NCBI GenBank assembly: GCA_013368315.1
Contig: JAACJM010000051.1
Location: 186,001-250,000, forward strand
Direction: 5' to 3'
DNA length: 64,000 bases
Source: Tetrapyrgos nigripes
Taxonomy: Eukaryota; Basidiomycota; Agaricomycetes; Agaricales; Campanellaceae
In this document: piece after piece, positions 12,023 to 24,282 of the stretch
Position numbering within the stretch: the first letter of the stretch is position 1
Layout of the letters: the number at the start of each line of letters is the position of its first letter
Position numbers and translations under genes: made by a program
The notes under the pieces: model-generated
Told to the model about the DNA's origin: nothing
What the model saw: only the letters and a program-made list of their open reading frames with translations
The model's database searches: none

Positions 12023-15000
12023 GGTCGAGCCAGCCCGATGATTCAGCTCGACTCGAGCTCGACCCGATCCCATATTTGGTAACGGCATGTTCCGGCCATC
12101 AGGTCCATGTGGTGCCTTTCAACACGCGTCGCGTCTTCCTTTCTTCAGCCTCCAAGTCCAGCATCGCTCTCCTGTAGCTTTCTCAATACATTATCACTGA
12201 GTACATGGCAAGTAAATTTGTTAGAGTCACTTAAAGATGTAAAACTACTCATAATTGTTAATAAATGAGTACATTTTAGATATTTTAAAGCGTGATTTTC
12301 AAAAGTTTGAAACGCGAGGACTTCTACTCTAGAGAGGTAGTTCCTTGATAGCGGCAGAGTTATCTTAAGATACCCATAATGGGTATGTCTTTGTTGAGTC
12401 CTGAAGATGCAAAAACACGATATTTCGTGTCTAATCATACTTTGAATACTACCTCTCCTCCTCAGGCTCCTCCCAGACGTTCCTCTTTTTTACCAAGCAG
12501 CATCTTGCATATGGAACGCTGGTTACCTCCGAAATTGGTCGCCTTGGCTCCCTAGGTCCTGCCGTAAATTTTGGGCTTTAAAAACGCGAAGTTTTGGGAT
12601 GTTGGATTTTTTGTCTTTAATTCCTCTCCCTCATGCAACCCAACAACTATCCTCCCTATACTCCACCACGGGGTGCTCCTACTCAATACTATCAAGTGAC
12701 CTCACATTTGCCCAATGTACCTGGTTCCGCATCACCAGCTACACCTTATCATCCCAATTACCCCTATTCAGCTCATCCTCATTCTCCGAGTCCCAATCCA
12801 AGCGTCTGGCCATCTCGTCAGCCATCTTTAGCCTACCCTGGTGTCTCAACACCCTTATCCCATTCCTCATTCAATCAGTCCCATGTCGTCCCACTTGCGG
12901 CTGTTACACAAAACTCTCTCAATTTCATTGCTTATAATCCTCAGCGTGCTTCTAACACGCGAAAGCGAGTGTCAAACAGTGATCAGGATACTCGGAACGT
13001 TCGCTCTAGGACATCAAGCGATAAAGAAAACATAACCGCCACTGCTTCTACCATCAACCCAACACAAACTGCGAGTATTGCCGGTGCCGGGCCCATCCCT
13101 TCAAATTCAAGTCCAGCTGGTGATGCATGTGTACCCCCTGCTTTACTCGCTGGAATATTCAGATCCTTTGAAGAAAAGCGTCAAAACTCCGAGTCTAAGA
13201 AACTTGCCACTGATATATGGCATTTTATACTTCCATCTCCGATCGCGAGGATTCCTCATTTTGGTGATGATGAGAAACATCGGACAGAGAAGCCTCCGGT
13301 GGAAGAGGCTGAATTTCTGGCCTGTCGATTGTGTGAACAAGGGTGAGTATTTTTGACCCTTGCTTATTATTTTACTGACTCCTTTTTCAACAGCGCCACT
13401 AGACCAAAAGCTGGCATTTGGAAGAATGCTACTGGAGGTCTCACCAAAAATATTCGGAACCATCTCACGACCAAACATTCGGAGAAATTCGAGGACGCCG
13501 TTAAAACGCTTGGGCTTAAAGGCGCAGATTTGATGAATGCAACAGACCGCCCCTCTGCACGTCGTAAACCGGGGGAGCCATTCAATTCTGAACGCTTCTT
13601 GAGTCTTTTAATACGCTGGATTGTCATTGATGATCAGGTGTGTTTAATCTGTTCGATTCATTGTAATTATGTCAAGATCTAATTTTTTACTATGATAGTC
13701 TATCAATGTTGTTGAGTGCCAGGAGTTTCGAGACGTCCTCGAGTATATTGGGGTCGATCTCAAAGATGGGGCTATCCCTCATCGAACGCATCTGCTGGAG
13801 TTGATTTTTGGACAATTCGAGACTTGTTTCAAGAATACTCGAGAGGAAATGAATGTAAGTAATCTGATCTGTGCATTACATCTCAACTGACATGCATATT
13901 GTCTGATTCTTGCAGTGTTCACTTGGCCGGATTTCTTTCACGTCAGATATGTGGTCTCGTGGAAATCTTCAAGGCTACATGGCAATCACAGCACATTATA
14001 TTATTCGTGAACATGGCCATCTGATCTTGAAGTCTTGTCTTATCGCATTCCGGCATGTTCAAGGAAGTCACGATGGAGAGAGCATGGCGACACACTTCCT
14101 TGGCGTGCTGGATGAGTATGGGATTGCAAATCGAGTGAGTCCCGCTTTTGTTTCCAATCAAATTAATTCATGCTGATCTTGGAATTAGATTGCAATGGTC
14201 ACTCTTGATAATGCCTCAAATAACAACACGATGATGGAGGCTCTGCAACGAAAGCTCCGTCTTCATGGTGTAAAGTTTCATGCTAAAGGGAATCGCATTC
14301 GGTACGTACTACTTGTTAGTCCTGGATCTGACTGTCTGCTCAATGTTGAATGGTAGATGCTTTCCTCATGTCATCAATATTGCTGTCAAGACTGGTCTCG
14401 CACGTCTCAATGTCTTTGAATTGGACGATGATGATGGCGTGACTAGTGATGAAATCTATGAACAGAATCCACCGGCACCAAAAATCCGAATCCCTGCCGA
14501 GTACCTTGCTGCTCTGGAAAAAGATGTTATTTCCTGTGTCCGGAAGCTGGTCAATGCTTGTCGTGCTTCTGGCAAGCGTCGAGACGGCCTGCGTCAAATT
14601 TTGATTGACAAGTTGCGAGAAGCAGAAGCGGCATTTCAAGCTGCCAATCCACATCTGCAAGGTACAGGAGCTTCATCTGATACTCGAGTCGTTGTCCTTC
14701 TCCGGGATGTAGATACACGGTGGTCATCAATCTACTTGATGGTTGACCGTCTTTTGGAATTATATCCAGTACGTTTACAAATTGATTGCACTTACTACTA
14801 GCTTTTCACTGATCATTGATTCATTGTAATTCTAGTCGGTCAAGAAATTTGCCCTGCAGCCTGGTAACGAAGAGATAAAGGATCTTCTTCTTTCGGATTG
14901 GGAATTGTCAGTATTGAATGATATACGGATTGTCCTCCATTCTTTCCATATGATTCAACAACTTGTGTCTGCTGAAAAGACCCCAACTCTTGCCATCGTC

Positions 15001-16380
15001 CTGCCATTGTACGAGCAATTAACTTCCAACCTCAAGAAGATTCAGACCAAGCTTCCCTACCTTTCCCACATGATTGAATCTTCGCTACAGAAAATCTATG
15101 AATATGTTGGAAAGAGTCGTGCAACACATGAGTATGCTTTTGCAATGGGTAAGTCTCTTATTATTTTTTTGCACCAGTCATTGTCTAATTATGCCTCATG
15201 AGCTATCAATCCAACTTGCAAGCTTACATGGATTGAAAGTCAATGGAGCGCAGAAGATTCAGGAAAAGCAAAATCGGCACTTATCGAAGTGGTAAGTAAA
15301 ACTTCCCTTCTGGTAGAAAGATCATCAGTCATTGACAAGCTATTCTACAGCTACGGGAACACCAAACTGCTCTTCGGCATGATGCTGAGAAGGCTGCCTT
15401 GGGCGCATCAACATCGCGTCCTGCATCAGACACCAGAAATCATCACAACGGATCCAATGCTGCATATGCTCAAAGCGTTGGTCTCGCAAATCTTGATGCA
15501 TTTACAAAATCTTTAGATTCACTCACCCATACCCACTCCCTCAGCTCCCTCAGCACTGATGCAGACACATCTACAAACTCGGAAAATGAACTTGATTCAC
15601 TCGAGTCGGAACTTGATGTAGATGTGTTGCCGCATGACACACTTTCTGATGAAGAGCGCGAGAATCAAGCCATTCTAGGAGATGAAGTCATAGTGAAAGA
15701 GGAGTTACAGAACTGGATTGCAGCTGGTATTGTACCTCGAAGCGAAGTCAAAGATCTTATAAAATATTGGGACAATGTAAGTGACTTATTTTGCTGATAC
15801 ATGTCATCAGATACTTACTGTCCTCTAGGATCAGCTACAGACCAAATTCCCAACACTATTTCGTCTTGCTCTTGACGTATTACCTGTCCAAGCGTCAGCA
15901 GTTCCATGTGAGCGAGCGTTCTCAAGTAGTAAGCAAACCGATACAGATCGCCGGTCTCGTTTATCGCCTATCATGATGGAGGTACTGCAAATTCTCAAGG
16001 CTATATACCACGATGATCGGCTTGATTTCACAAAGAGCTGGGTCGCAAAATCCTCTGAGATGGAGGAGACGGAGGAGGAAGTAACAGTGAACTTGGAGGA
16101 GGCAATAGGGGTCTCAATGGATGAACCATTTCGTGAGATGTTGTTGCAAGGCCAGTTTGCTGACTTGGCCAGACTCATCCATCACTCTGACAACATGTAG
16201 TATAATAATTAGATTGAGCTAGCAGTACATGAATGTAGGATTACGCCTCTAATGGTACATGGGAAAGTGTTCTTCCTAATATATTAGGGTTGCTGGGCAG
16301 CTCGAGTCGACCCGAGCTCAACCCGGGTCAATTTAACCGACAGCTCGGGTTGAGCTCGAACTCGCCTCACGGCAACACTA
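12010..16380 (+). mobile_element. Full-length hAT-superfamily DNA transposon
   Basis: A 4.37-kb element is bounded by perfect inverted ends: TTAGTGTTGCCGTG at 12009-12022 and its reverse complement at 16368-16381. Both ends carry extra subterminal copies of a CTCGAGCTCGACCCG-like motif (12041-12075 and 16300-16365), as expected of transposase binding regions. A complete 10-exon transposase lies between them. I could not find an 8-bp target duplication: the flanks are CTCGGCCT on the left and ACTTTCAG on the right. The insertion may be old, or the exact ends may be off by a few bases. A second 5'-type end (TAGGGTTGCTGGGC) at 16285 lies just inside the right end. Confidence 0.85.
12633..16200 (+). 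CDS. hAT transposase, 10 exons, apparently intact
   Basis: Ten exons (12633-13342, 13394-13637, 13699-13854, 13916-14134, 14189-14301, 14357-14768, 14836-15148, 15203-15291, 15351-15776, 15829-16200) have canonical sites and one uninterrupted frame of 1,017 residues. The first 165 residues are Pro/Ser/Tyr-rich. A BED-type zinc-finger region follows (CRLCEQG spliced to the next exon, then NIRNHLTTKHSEKF). The catalytic core includes ISFTSDMWSRGNLQGYMAITAH with its Asp, then MVTLDNASNNN and the CFPHVINIAVK block. The C-terminus is the hAT dimerisation domain (LPVQASAVPCERAFSSSK, then LSPIMMEVLQILK). No stops or frameshifts were seen, so it may still be active. The start was chosen as the first in-frame ATG. 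Confidence 0.92.
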
Positions 16381-16381
16381 A
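16368..16381 (-). repeat. Right terminal inverted repeat of the hAT element
   Basis: Exact reverse complement of the left end at 12009-12022. Confidence 0.9.
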
Positions 16382-16789
16382 CTTTCAGGCATCATATCGT
16401 GATACTTATCGTCTTTCGGAACATCATACATTCTGCATCAGGAACTTGGAACCGTCGAAGAACACGCCACACGTTAGGGGTTTGGAATCTACATAGGACA
16501 TGATTTCAAATTTCGAGTTTGGAAAAGGTACACGACGTCTGATGTACACGGAACTCCTACTCCATATCAGGCTTCCTATTACTATACACTGCATTAGTAT
16601 TTGTTTCTCCTAAGTGAAGTAACACGCGTACGTCAACGAGAACCCGAGTTACGGAAAGGACACGGAAAGGGGAACGTCAAAAATCGTGAGAAAATCAAAT
16701 CAAATTAGGTAGGAGGATTTCCATATAGGGTAGGGCAGAAGGTGGTGAGTGTGGCCATGGTCTAGACCGTTCTACGATTATTATTTTCT

Positions 16790-17430
16790 TTATAGAGGGG
16801 TCAAGCCACTCTCGTTTCGTCTTTCCATCATTTGGAGAATGGTTTCCCGGTCGAGGTCCGTACTTTGGATTTCTGGAAAGACGGGAGAAGGTGGACGCGA
16901 TGGAGGTGGTGGAGCAGTTGATGCAGGAGCTGGAGAGGGTATGTGTGACAACAGAAGAGAGCCAAGTGGAGGATAAGTAAGATAAAAGAAGAGTTGGAAG
17001 AAGAAAAAAGAAAGTACAAAAAGAAAGGAGGTTGAGTACACGTTAGAGACAGTGAGAAGATGCTTACCGAAATACGCGCCGAGGAACTACAACCAGAGCT
17101 GGAGACGGGACGAATGGAGTGGAAAGGAATTATCGAAGAGTTTGAGACAGTTATAGACGAATTTGAAGTTAAGCGGGAGTTGGAGAGCGGGAAAAAGATA
17201 AAGAGGCAGAGGAACGTCAGATGGAGTTGGAAACAGAACTGGAAAAGGAACGCACCGGGAGACTGGAGACCGAGAAGAGGGTTTTTGAGGCTGAAAAAGA
17301 CGCAGACAGCACATTCCTGACTGTAGCCAGGTTACAAGCTGAGCTTGTTGAAGCACAAAAAGCTTAACAGGCCGCGAATGACCGTCGGTTTGGAGCTGAG
17401 AATGAGCTGAGTGCAGGCAGGAATAGCCAA
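16790..17430 (+). pseudogene. Decayed coiled-coil protein gene
   Basis: Plus-strand exon-like pieces give heptad-rich peptides. One near 16870-16940 reads VVEQLMQELERV and ends at a GTATGT donor. A second from about 17050 reads ELQPELETGRMEW...EFETVIDEFEVK. From about 17180 the coiled coil continues only in a different frame (MELETELEKERTGRLETEKR, then VARLQAELVEAQKA). That frame meets a TAA at 17365-17367 and is open again beyond it (FGAENELSAG). So at least one frameshift and one in-frame stop interrupt what was probably a long coiled-coil protein. The original function cannot be named. Confidence 0.55.
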
Positions 17431-17440
17431 AAATTCTCAC

Positions 17441-18011
17441 ATAAGGTAATAAAGGACTCTAAATCATGAATAATTTATAGATCTATGGAAATATCAAGGC
17501 CATACTACTACATAGCATGGATTGCGCAAGGTAAGAGGTCTCTTCTGGCAGGTACTGTTCGTGAGAAAAATACGGTTATTGCCGGTCGGCACGCCATCAA
17601 CATAGGGGTGCTTATATGGCTCCTACAAGGACGTTTAACTACTTACTCTTTGAGCTCGTATGTATAACGATTAGCGAGTTTTGAAAGCCGTTGCTGAACA
17701 ACACAAAACCATAGGACTTCGTGCCTAGTGTCCCGGGGTCATTTTGGATTATGCAGTCTTTGCGGGTCGAGGTGCATACTAGGTATCTGTTGTTCATATT
17801 CATGTACATTGCACATGTGACATCTCCTTTCCTTTAAGTGAACCGACCAGTTGCATGTACCTACAATATTTTACTACATAATTCCCTGTGACGTGCGTAC
17901 ATGGGTGTCGGGGGTCCAATTTCCATATCAGTGCTGCCGACTGATCGGCAGAACCGCTTAAAGTGAGGCTCTCCGGGGCGAGCGAGGCCTTCCGGGTTTC
18001 CATAATCCATC
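17441..18011. other. Intergenic, nothing recognised
   Basis: Short open frames only. This stretch precedes the phosducin-like gene and must hold its promoter; I see no clear TATA box. Confidence 0.5.
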
Positions 18012-18952
18012 ATGGCCGTAAACCCAAATGAAGACACTGAATTGTGCGTTTGCTTTTTCTCTGGGTCTCCAACCTCTCCAATACGATCTTCCTAGCAACA
18101 ATGCCCTACGAGCTCACGGAATCATACCTCCTCTGGAAAACCCTCCACCGTCACCCTCGCCACCACCGTCACCAACATTCAGTGATATTCTTAACGACTT
18201 TACTTCAGAAGGACGCAAAATCGGTGAAGATACCCCTGATGACGAGACGGAACGAATGATCGCTGCGTGTCGTCAGCAGCGTATTGCCGAAGAGCGAGCT
18301 TCGGATAAGAAAACGAGATTTGGGAGGGTCTATCCAATTGGTCGAGATGACTACACCCGTGGAGTGACAGAGGCTAGTAAAATGGACGAAGATGGTGATG
18401 AAGAAGAGCAGGGTACTGCTGTCGTCTGTTTTCTGTACAAGGATGGGTTGGTGTTTTCCCCCTTCCTACTCCACGCGTTTTGGCTTCTTTGACACCTTAC
18501 ATTCACTACCAGAATCCCTCGTAGTGATCGTGCATTCGAACACGTCCGTACCCTTGCCTCCCACTATCCTCGAACTAAATTTGTCTCCATTGTTGGCGAC
18601 AAATGCATACTCAATCTTCCCGATTCACGAGTACCTATGTTTATCGTATACAAGAAAGGAGATATTTGCAATCAGATCACCGCTTGGGGTGCAGATAGGG
18701 AAAGAAGGATAGGAGGTATGTGTTTGGTATCCCTGGACCGTTGCTGCCCAACTGATCGCGACTAAAGAACTCGAAGCCTTGTTGCTGGTGACTGGCGCAC
18801 TCCATCCACCTGAGCGACGGCGAGAAGAAGACAAAAAGAAAGACGACTCTGAAGGCGAAGAAGACGAAGAAGACTATGACCGCTCGTCCCGCATGCGCTC
18901 TGCTGCGACTTCTGTCAATGGTAGAACAAAGAAAACATCCGTGACTCTGTAG
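18012..18952 (+). CDS. Phosducin-like protein (Plp2/PhLP2 type)
   Basis: Four exons (18012-18043, 18096-18446, 18513-18715, 18768-18952) join in frame to 256 residues. The N-terminus, spliced, reads MAVNPNEDTEFNNALRAHGI, which is diagnostic of the phosducin-like 2 class. Next come RFGRVYPIGRDDYTRGVTEA and the thioredoxin-fold core (AVVCFLYKDGIPRSD, FVSIVGDKCILNLPDSRVPM, FIVYKKGDICNQITAWG). The C-terminus is acidic and then basic, as usual. Members of this family are cytosolic co-chaperones of the CCT/TRiC chaperonin, acting on tubulin and actin folding, and the yeast homologue is essential. No lesion is seen. Assignment to the family is firm; the precise paralogue is inferred. Confidence 0.93.
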
Positions 18953-19157
18953 CAACGATTCTGATTCGGACTTTGAATTTGAATTGTGAGCTTTTCAAAT
19001 TCATGTAGCGATGCTTTTTGTGCTATGTAGTTGTATCGATAATACAGTGTATCCAAATCCCAATGCCTTTGTCCCATGTCTACCGCTACAGCATTCAAAA
19101 CAGACGCGTCCGGGTCACATGACTGTAACGCGTCGCTATGGTGTCGTGGGAGTCGGG

Positions 19158-19164
19158 TATATAA
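19158..19164 (+). promoter_or_regulatory. Candidate TATA box
   Basis: TATATAA, 70 bp upstream of the ATG at 19234, at a position reasonable for a fungal core promoter. Confidence 0.5.
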
Positions 19165-19233
19165 TCTTTTGTAAAACTCATATAGTCCACTACCTCTTCT
19201 CCCCTTTCCAACACTTCTAACAACAACATTATC

Positions 19234-19940
19234 ATGGGTAAGGCTTTTTTATTCATGCTTATCCTATCTTACTCACCACGAGTGCTTCGCTAGCCGGAAC
19301 AAAGCGAGGAGCCGCTGAAGACTCGCCTTCCACTTCTCCTAGGACTAGGAGCTCCAAAGTAGCCAAGACTGATTCTTCCACTCCTGCATCTGCAAAGAAG
19401 GGAAAAGCTTCCGCTAAGGGTGGAAAGAAGAGCCCGAAGGTTTGTTTACAGTCTTCATGTTCATGATGAGCACAGTCTGATGTCATTCATGCCTTCATCC
19501 AGGCCACCTTGTCTGCGTCGCAATTTAAGGCCAAGGCCCTTCCCTTGCACGTCAATACTACTCACACGCCCTCAGTCGCTAGTGATGACGGCGCTACTTC
19601 AGCTACCAATGTTGACCCAGGCCACTTTGGAAGTGTGACCCCTGTCGCAAGCTCGTTCAACACTGGAAGCTATGGTTGGAAGGGGAGCAAGCGAATCACC
19701 GTCGAGTTGGAGAACGACGATGCTGGTGAGAAAGAAAAGGTTTGGGTGATGTTGACGTACGTACACCCGTTGGATCAGACGGGTACATTCTCATTGACCT
19801 CTTTTTCCAGTATCAATGCCACTGTGATGGGAAGCAAGCAGGCCCCTGGCGATGAGGAAGAAGCCGCTGAAGAGGGTGAAGAGGAGGAAGTCAAGGAGGA
19901 GGAAGAAGCGAAAGAGGATGCCGGAAGCGATGAAGAGTAA
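19234..19940 (+). CDS. Conserved basidiomycete hypothetical protein, basic N-terminus and acidic tail
   Basis: Four exons (19234-19237, 19294-19439, 19503-19756, 19811-19940) join in frame to 177 residues. The first exon holds only ATG plus one base. The N-terminal third is Lys/Ser/Ala-rich (SAKKGKASAKGGKKSPK), resembling a chromatin or nuclear-targeting tail. The core carries SYGWKGSKRITVELEN and KVWVMLTINATVMGSK, a pattern I associate with a small family found across agaricomycetes without assigned function. The last 40 residues are almost all Glu, Asp and Ala. The opposite charges at the two ends suggest a histone-chaperone-like or nucleic-acid-associated protein, but that is inference only. 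Confidence 0.75.
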
Positions 19941-20440
19941 AAGAAGAGCTTTTGGAAACATTGATTGTTGACCTTGACGAACGAATTATGATCTGCTTGC
20001 TCCTAGCCTACGAATGCAATATAATCTGGGATTACATGTATGCTTGCCTCTTCTTCCCTTGAGGTAATTAGCGCCCGTCCTTCCAATTCCCGTGGAAAAA
20101 CGTGCAGTCCATGAAAGACGGAGAGCTTTTACAGCCGTGGGCTCGGCTTAATCAATATAGAAGCTCGGATGGCGGGATGCCAGGAAGTCTGCAAGCGCAT
20201 TGTTCCCCGGGCTTTTCCAACCAAACCCAAACCCATTGTTCACGATAAGCAACGTATATTACGACTCAAAACGACCTATCGTCCCCTTCTCTCTATCAAA
20301 AACTGGCGCACAGATTCTCTTCTATTCCATTTAACGTTTTAAACCGACCGAAAACTTGACGAGAATCACATACTTCAGCCTGTACGTTGCATCTGAACTG
20401 ACCTTTACTTCCAAAGGCTGACATGTCTCACTAGGACAAG
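19941..20440. other. Intergenic, nothing recognised
   Basis: Contains the 3' region of the gene ending at 19940 and the upstream region of the one starting at 20441. Confidence 0.5.
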
Positions 20441-21438
20441 ATGTCCAATCCATTTCCAGAACTCGATGACTCCGAGCCACGTCGGTATTCGACCAGTAAC
20501 CGACGGGAGACTATCATCAGTCTGGTTGAAATGCTTTTGCGTTCAGACTCTAAAATAGAAGGTTTGCAAGCATGGATTTCGCAAAGACTTTCGTGTTGAC
20601 TGGATGTTCTGCCAGGTAACAATCAGCAACCCAACTTTGAGGATGACAAGGACGTTCGTAAGTTGACCCGTTAAGTGCGGGGTTCTTTCGTCGTACTAAT
20701 TACCAAGGTCCGTCCAGCTACGGTTGACGAAGCCCATCAAAATGCTGGTGCAGAAGCTTTTAATAAATTTCGAAGGTGCGTAATCTGTTACCTGAACGAT
20801 ACTTGCTGCTTACTGCGCTTTACAGAAAGATAACTAACTTAAATTGAAGCATGCACCTCCTTGTCTATGTCTCGCCTCATCTAAATTTGCTTTCAGCTCC
20901 GAAACTTTTCAAATGCTGCGCGTCAACTTGGTAGCTCTGCTGCTATCCTCTCCTCTGCTTTCCACATGCGTGCCAGACTGGCGCAGATAAGCTTTCTATA
21001 CCGTGAAAACGTTGTCAACCTCTCCCAGAAAGATCAGCCATGCCACCCTTCCTAATACCAACAATAACAACTCAAGGAGACGTCGGGGAACAATGCCATA
21101 TATGTCTGTCAGACATAGGGCCATGCCCCATGTTTCTCGGCCATCTATTAGCGAAAATATTGATCTAGAAGATTTCCGGGAACAATTTGAGAAGCTGGCA
21201 GCAGAAGTCACAACGTTTGTGAATTGTCTCAACGAGTTCCCAGAGTTTACGGATGAGGCCGTTAATGCGTCCATCTCGTCATTTGAGGGTAATTTGAAGT
21301 ATTGGGCGAGTTGTTTGAAGGTGTAAGAAGGTGTGTGCTATTCTCATTCAGCGTACCCAGCAACTCAGTGTTTTATTCACTAGTAGGCCAATTTCGATAT
21401 CATGCCGTGCAGAAATATATCCAAGACCTCACATCCGA
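20441..21438 (+). pseudogene. Conserved agaricomycete hypothetical gene, 5' part, cut by an LTR retrotransposon
   Basis: Exons 20441-20561, 20616-20657, 20718-20779 and one starting at 20897 join in phase and encode RRETIISLVEMLLRSDSKIE, TVDEAHQNAGAEAFNKFRR and LRNFSNAARQLGSSAAILSS. This belongs to a family common in agaricomycetes whose function is unknown. Around 21015-21030 the expected continuation (PRKISHATLP) is in another frame with no possible intron, so a frameshift or sequencing error is present. The frame then runs through FVNCLNEFPEFTDEAVNASI to 21320. A further exon before 21438 encodes RYHAVQKYIQDLTS. The coding sequence stops at 21438, where the retrotransposon inserted, and resumes at 34117. 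Confidence 0.75.
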
Positions 21439-21629
21439 TGTAACTCGGTTCTCTCGGTGCCTCAGGCCTCAATACGCAAGACAGGGCTTTTAATTACCAC
21501 TGGTACGTACAAGACAGGTAAGGCGATGTAAGAGAAAGAGTTAAAGAAGAAAGTACGAGAAAGTACTTAAGTACTAGGACGCGTGAGAATGTATGATATA
21601 AGACCATGAATATGGTAACAGCCGTTACA
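21439..21629 (-). repeat. 3' LTR (191 bp) of the gypsy element
   Basis: Matches 33757-34116 apart from the MITE insertion in the latter. TG..CA ends, TCCGA duplication outside and a polypurine tract inside. Confidence 0.95.
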
Positions 21630-22680
21630 TCCTCCCCTGCTAGAACAAAGCGTACGCGTAGAAATGGACTGCATAGTAAAAGAGAAACATATGGAATAGA
21701 CATAGAATCCGGACGAGAATGCATGGCGTTCAGAGACGAAAATGTCACAAATATTCAAAATTAAATAAGTAAATAATTAAAGGAATGATTATGGACATAA
21801 CCCATCATTCAGACCTATTTCGTCGAGTCCCTTGGGACCAGTGACAAGGTCTAGCTCTCCCTCATAACCCACTGCGCTCCTAACCCAGGTCTAAGTTGAC
21901 CCTTGTGTGGATTGATTCGACGGACCAGCCAAATCAATATTCATATTGGCAAGTCCGGTTACAGTGGCATCGTGAAGGATATGCGTCGCATAAGTGAGCG
22001 TGGGTAGCTCATAATCCGTGTTCGGAAGATTGGTATGGCCAGCGCTCTTCTAGTGACGGAGAACAGCGCAACGGCGTTGGTATTCAGCGATTTCGGATAC
22101 ATTCCAGTGACTCGGAGTGTGGAATGTGTCATCAACGGGAATTGGAAGTGGATGGAATAGGAGACGGTTCTGGGCACAAACGAAAATCCGTGCGTACATG
22201 TAGCGTGTAAGTTCAGGGAAGTGGGGGTTGCCACAGATGTCAATACAGTACTGTAGTGCCCAGATATGGTAACGATCTGCTTCATCGACGGTAATGCCAC
22301 ACGTTCCAGCCTTCTAATCGCTTGATACACTCGTCCATCTGGAATGGGTCAAGCAACTTAAACTTGCTCACGCAGAGGTTTAGCCGAGACGCGACCCCGC
22401 CAATAAACATGACGGGGCCCGAGTGGGAATTTTTGACGACGGACGCTAAGGAGTACAGCCAGGCATGTAACTAAGTACTATGAGAGATAATAAGAAATTG
22501 AGAGTAAACAGAAGTTGAGAGTAAACAGACATTGAGAGTAAATAGACAATGCATGAGTGCTTCCTCCCAGTTTGTTTATGATGTCAGGGTGAAAAACCTG
22601 GCCCCTATTCAGGCGTAACCGCACTGTGCCTATCAAGGTCTTAGCTGGGCTCAGGTAAAAACCCACGCCGCATGGGGAGT

Positions 22681-23162
22681 GACCCCACTGCACCAACATC
22701 ACTGAAAGATCCTGCATGTCAGGTGGGAGAAATGAGGTGGGAGAAATGAAAAGAAATATGAGGCCATGATAATTAAGGAATCATGATGAATGGAATGGAG
22801 TATGTCAACCTTCCCGTGAGGAGAGAAGTAAGATGATATCTGAAGGCCACATAGTTAGTGAGGGTTAGGGATAAATTGAATAATACCTCGTGCAAGGCAA
22901 GGGCAGGTGGGAGGACCTCATGACCCCACCGCACCAACATCACTGAAAGATCCTGCATGTCGACTGGGAGAAATGAGGTGGGAGAAATGAAAAGAAATAT
23001 GAGGCCATGATAATTAAGGAATCATGATGAATGGAATGGAGTATGTCAACCTTCCCGTGAGGAGAGAAGTAAGATGATATCTGAAGGCCACATAGTTAGT
23101 GAGGGTTAGGGATAAATTGAATAATACCTCGTGCGAGGCAAGGGCAGGTGGGAGGACCTCAT
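22681..23162. repeat. Two tandem 241-bp units
   Basis: 22681-22921 and 22922-23162 are nearly identical, each starting GACCCCAC(T/C)GCACCAACAT and ending with GGGAGGACCTCATG-type sequence. They lie inside the region that interrupts the extra ORF of the gypsy element. Three ~18-bp copies of TTGAGAGTAAACAGA-like sequence precede them at about 22497-22550. Confidence 0.9.
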
Positions 23163-23618
23163 GGAGGTGGTAGAGGGGTGGAGGAGCCCTCCAGTCTATC
23201 CGAGTATAGATGGAGGGAAGGAACCTTGATCTCACCACCTTCGTCAAGGTGGATCACAGATGTGCAAGGAGGATTGGAGCCTTGTAGATGTACAAGGAAG
23301 GCAGTGTAGGTGATGGATTGGGGATGGAGGGTGGGTAAGAAAGAGAAAGATAGGAAAGGATAGAGAATGATCCGAGCGTCCTCGGAGTGCGAAACAACGA
23401 GAGTGAGGACGTTCAACCTCGCTGCTTGTAGATATATCGTCGTGTGAAACAAGTAGCGCAGTTTGATCATTGAAACGCAATATGATACGTTCCTCCCAAA
23501 ACTGCCGGAAATGAAACTCGGAGTCCATTCCGATCCATCGTCGTTCCACTGCACGATTAGACTATATTAAATATATATCTTTAACCACGAATAAATAGCC
23601 AAGGAGCGCGTGCTCTTC

Positions 23619-24282
23619 ACACGCTGAAAAGGGACAAATTTCCGCTCAACGGATATGTGACCGGATATGTGTACGAAAATGAGATATATTGGGAAAGTAG
23701 ATATAAATACAAAAAGATGATGTATCCGTAGACTAGATATCTGAACAGAAAGCCAATATATCTGGAAGTCTTTTGGTACATTTGATTGGCGCACAGACAC
23801 ATGGCATATCGAATGTATGGAAAAAAGTACAAAAAGACCTCATATCGAGGCTCCGGACATGGTTACGGACATGGGTCCGAAAAGACAATAAATCCGGCTT
23901 CCAGATATGGGTCCCAATAGTTCATATGTCCGTTGAACGGATAGGCCAGAATCCACCTATCCGTTCAACGGACATATGAACTATTGGGACTCATATCTGG
24001 AAGCCGGATTTATTGTCTTTTCGGACCCATGTCCGTAACCATGTCCGGAGCCTCGATATGAGGTCTTTTTGTACTTTTTTCCATACATTCGATATGCCAT
24101 GTGTCTGTGCACCAATCAAATGTACCAAAAGACTTCCAGATATATTGGCTTTCTGTTCAGATATCTAGTCTACGGATACATTATCTTTTTGTATTTATAT
24201 CTACTTTCCCAATATATCTCATTTTCGTACACATATCCGGTGACATATCCATCGAGCGGAAATTTGTCCCTTTTCGGCGTGT
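23619..24282. mobile_element. 664-bp near-perfect palindromic (foldback) element
   Basis: Arms 23619-23945 and 23956-24282 (327 bp each) are inverted copies with only a few mismatches, separated by about 10 bp. The ends read ACACGCTGAAAAGGG and CCCTTTTCGGCGTGT. A possible 3-bp TCA duplication flanks the ends if they are trimmed by two bases. The insertion lies in the extra ORF of the gypsy element. Short open frames on either side of the axis encode mirror-image peptides and are not genes. Confidence 0.9.
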
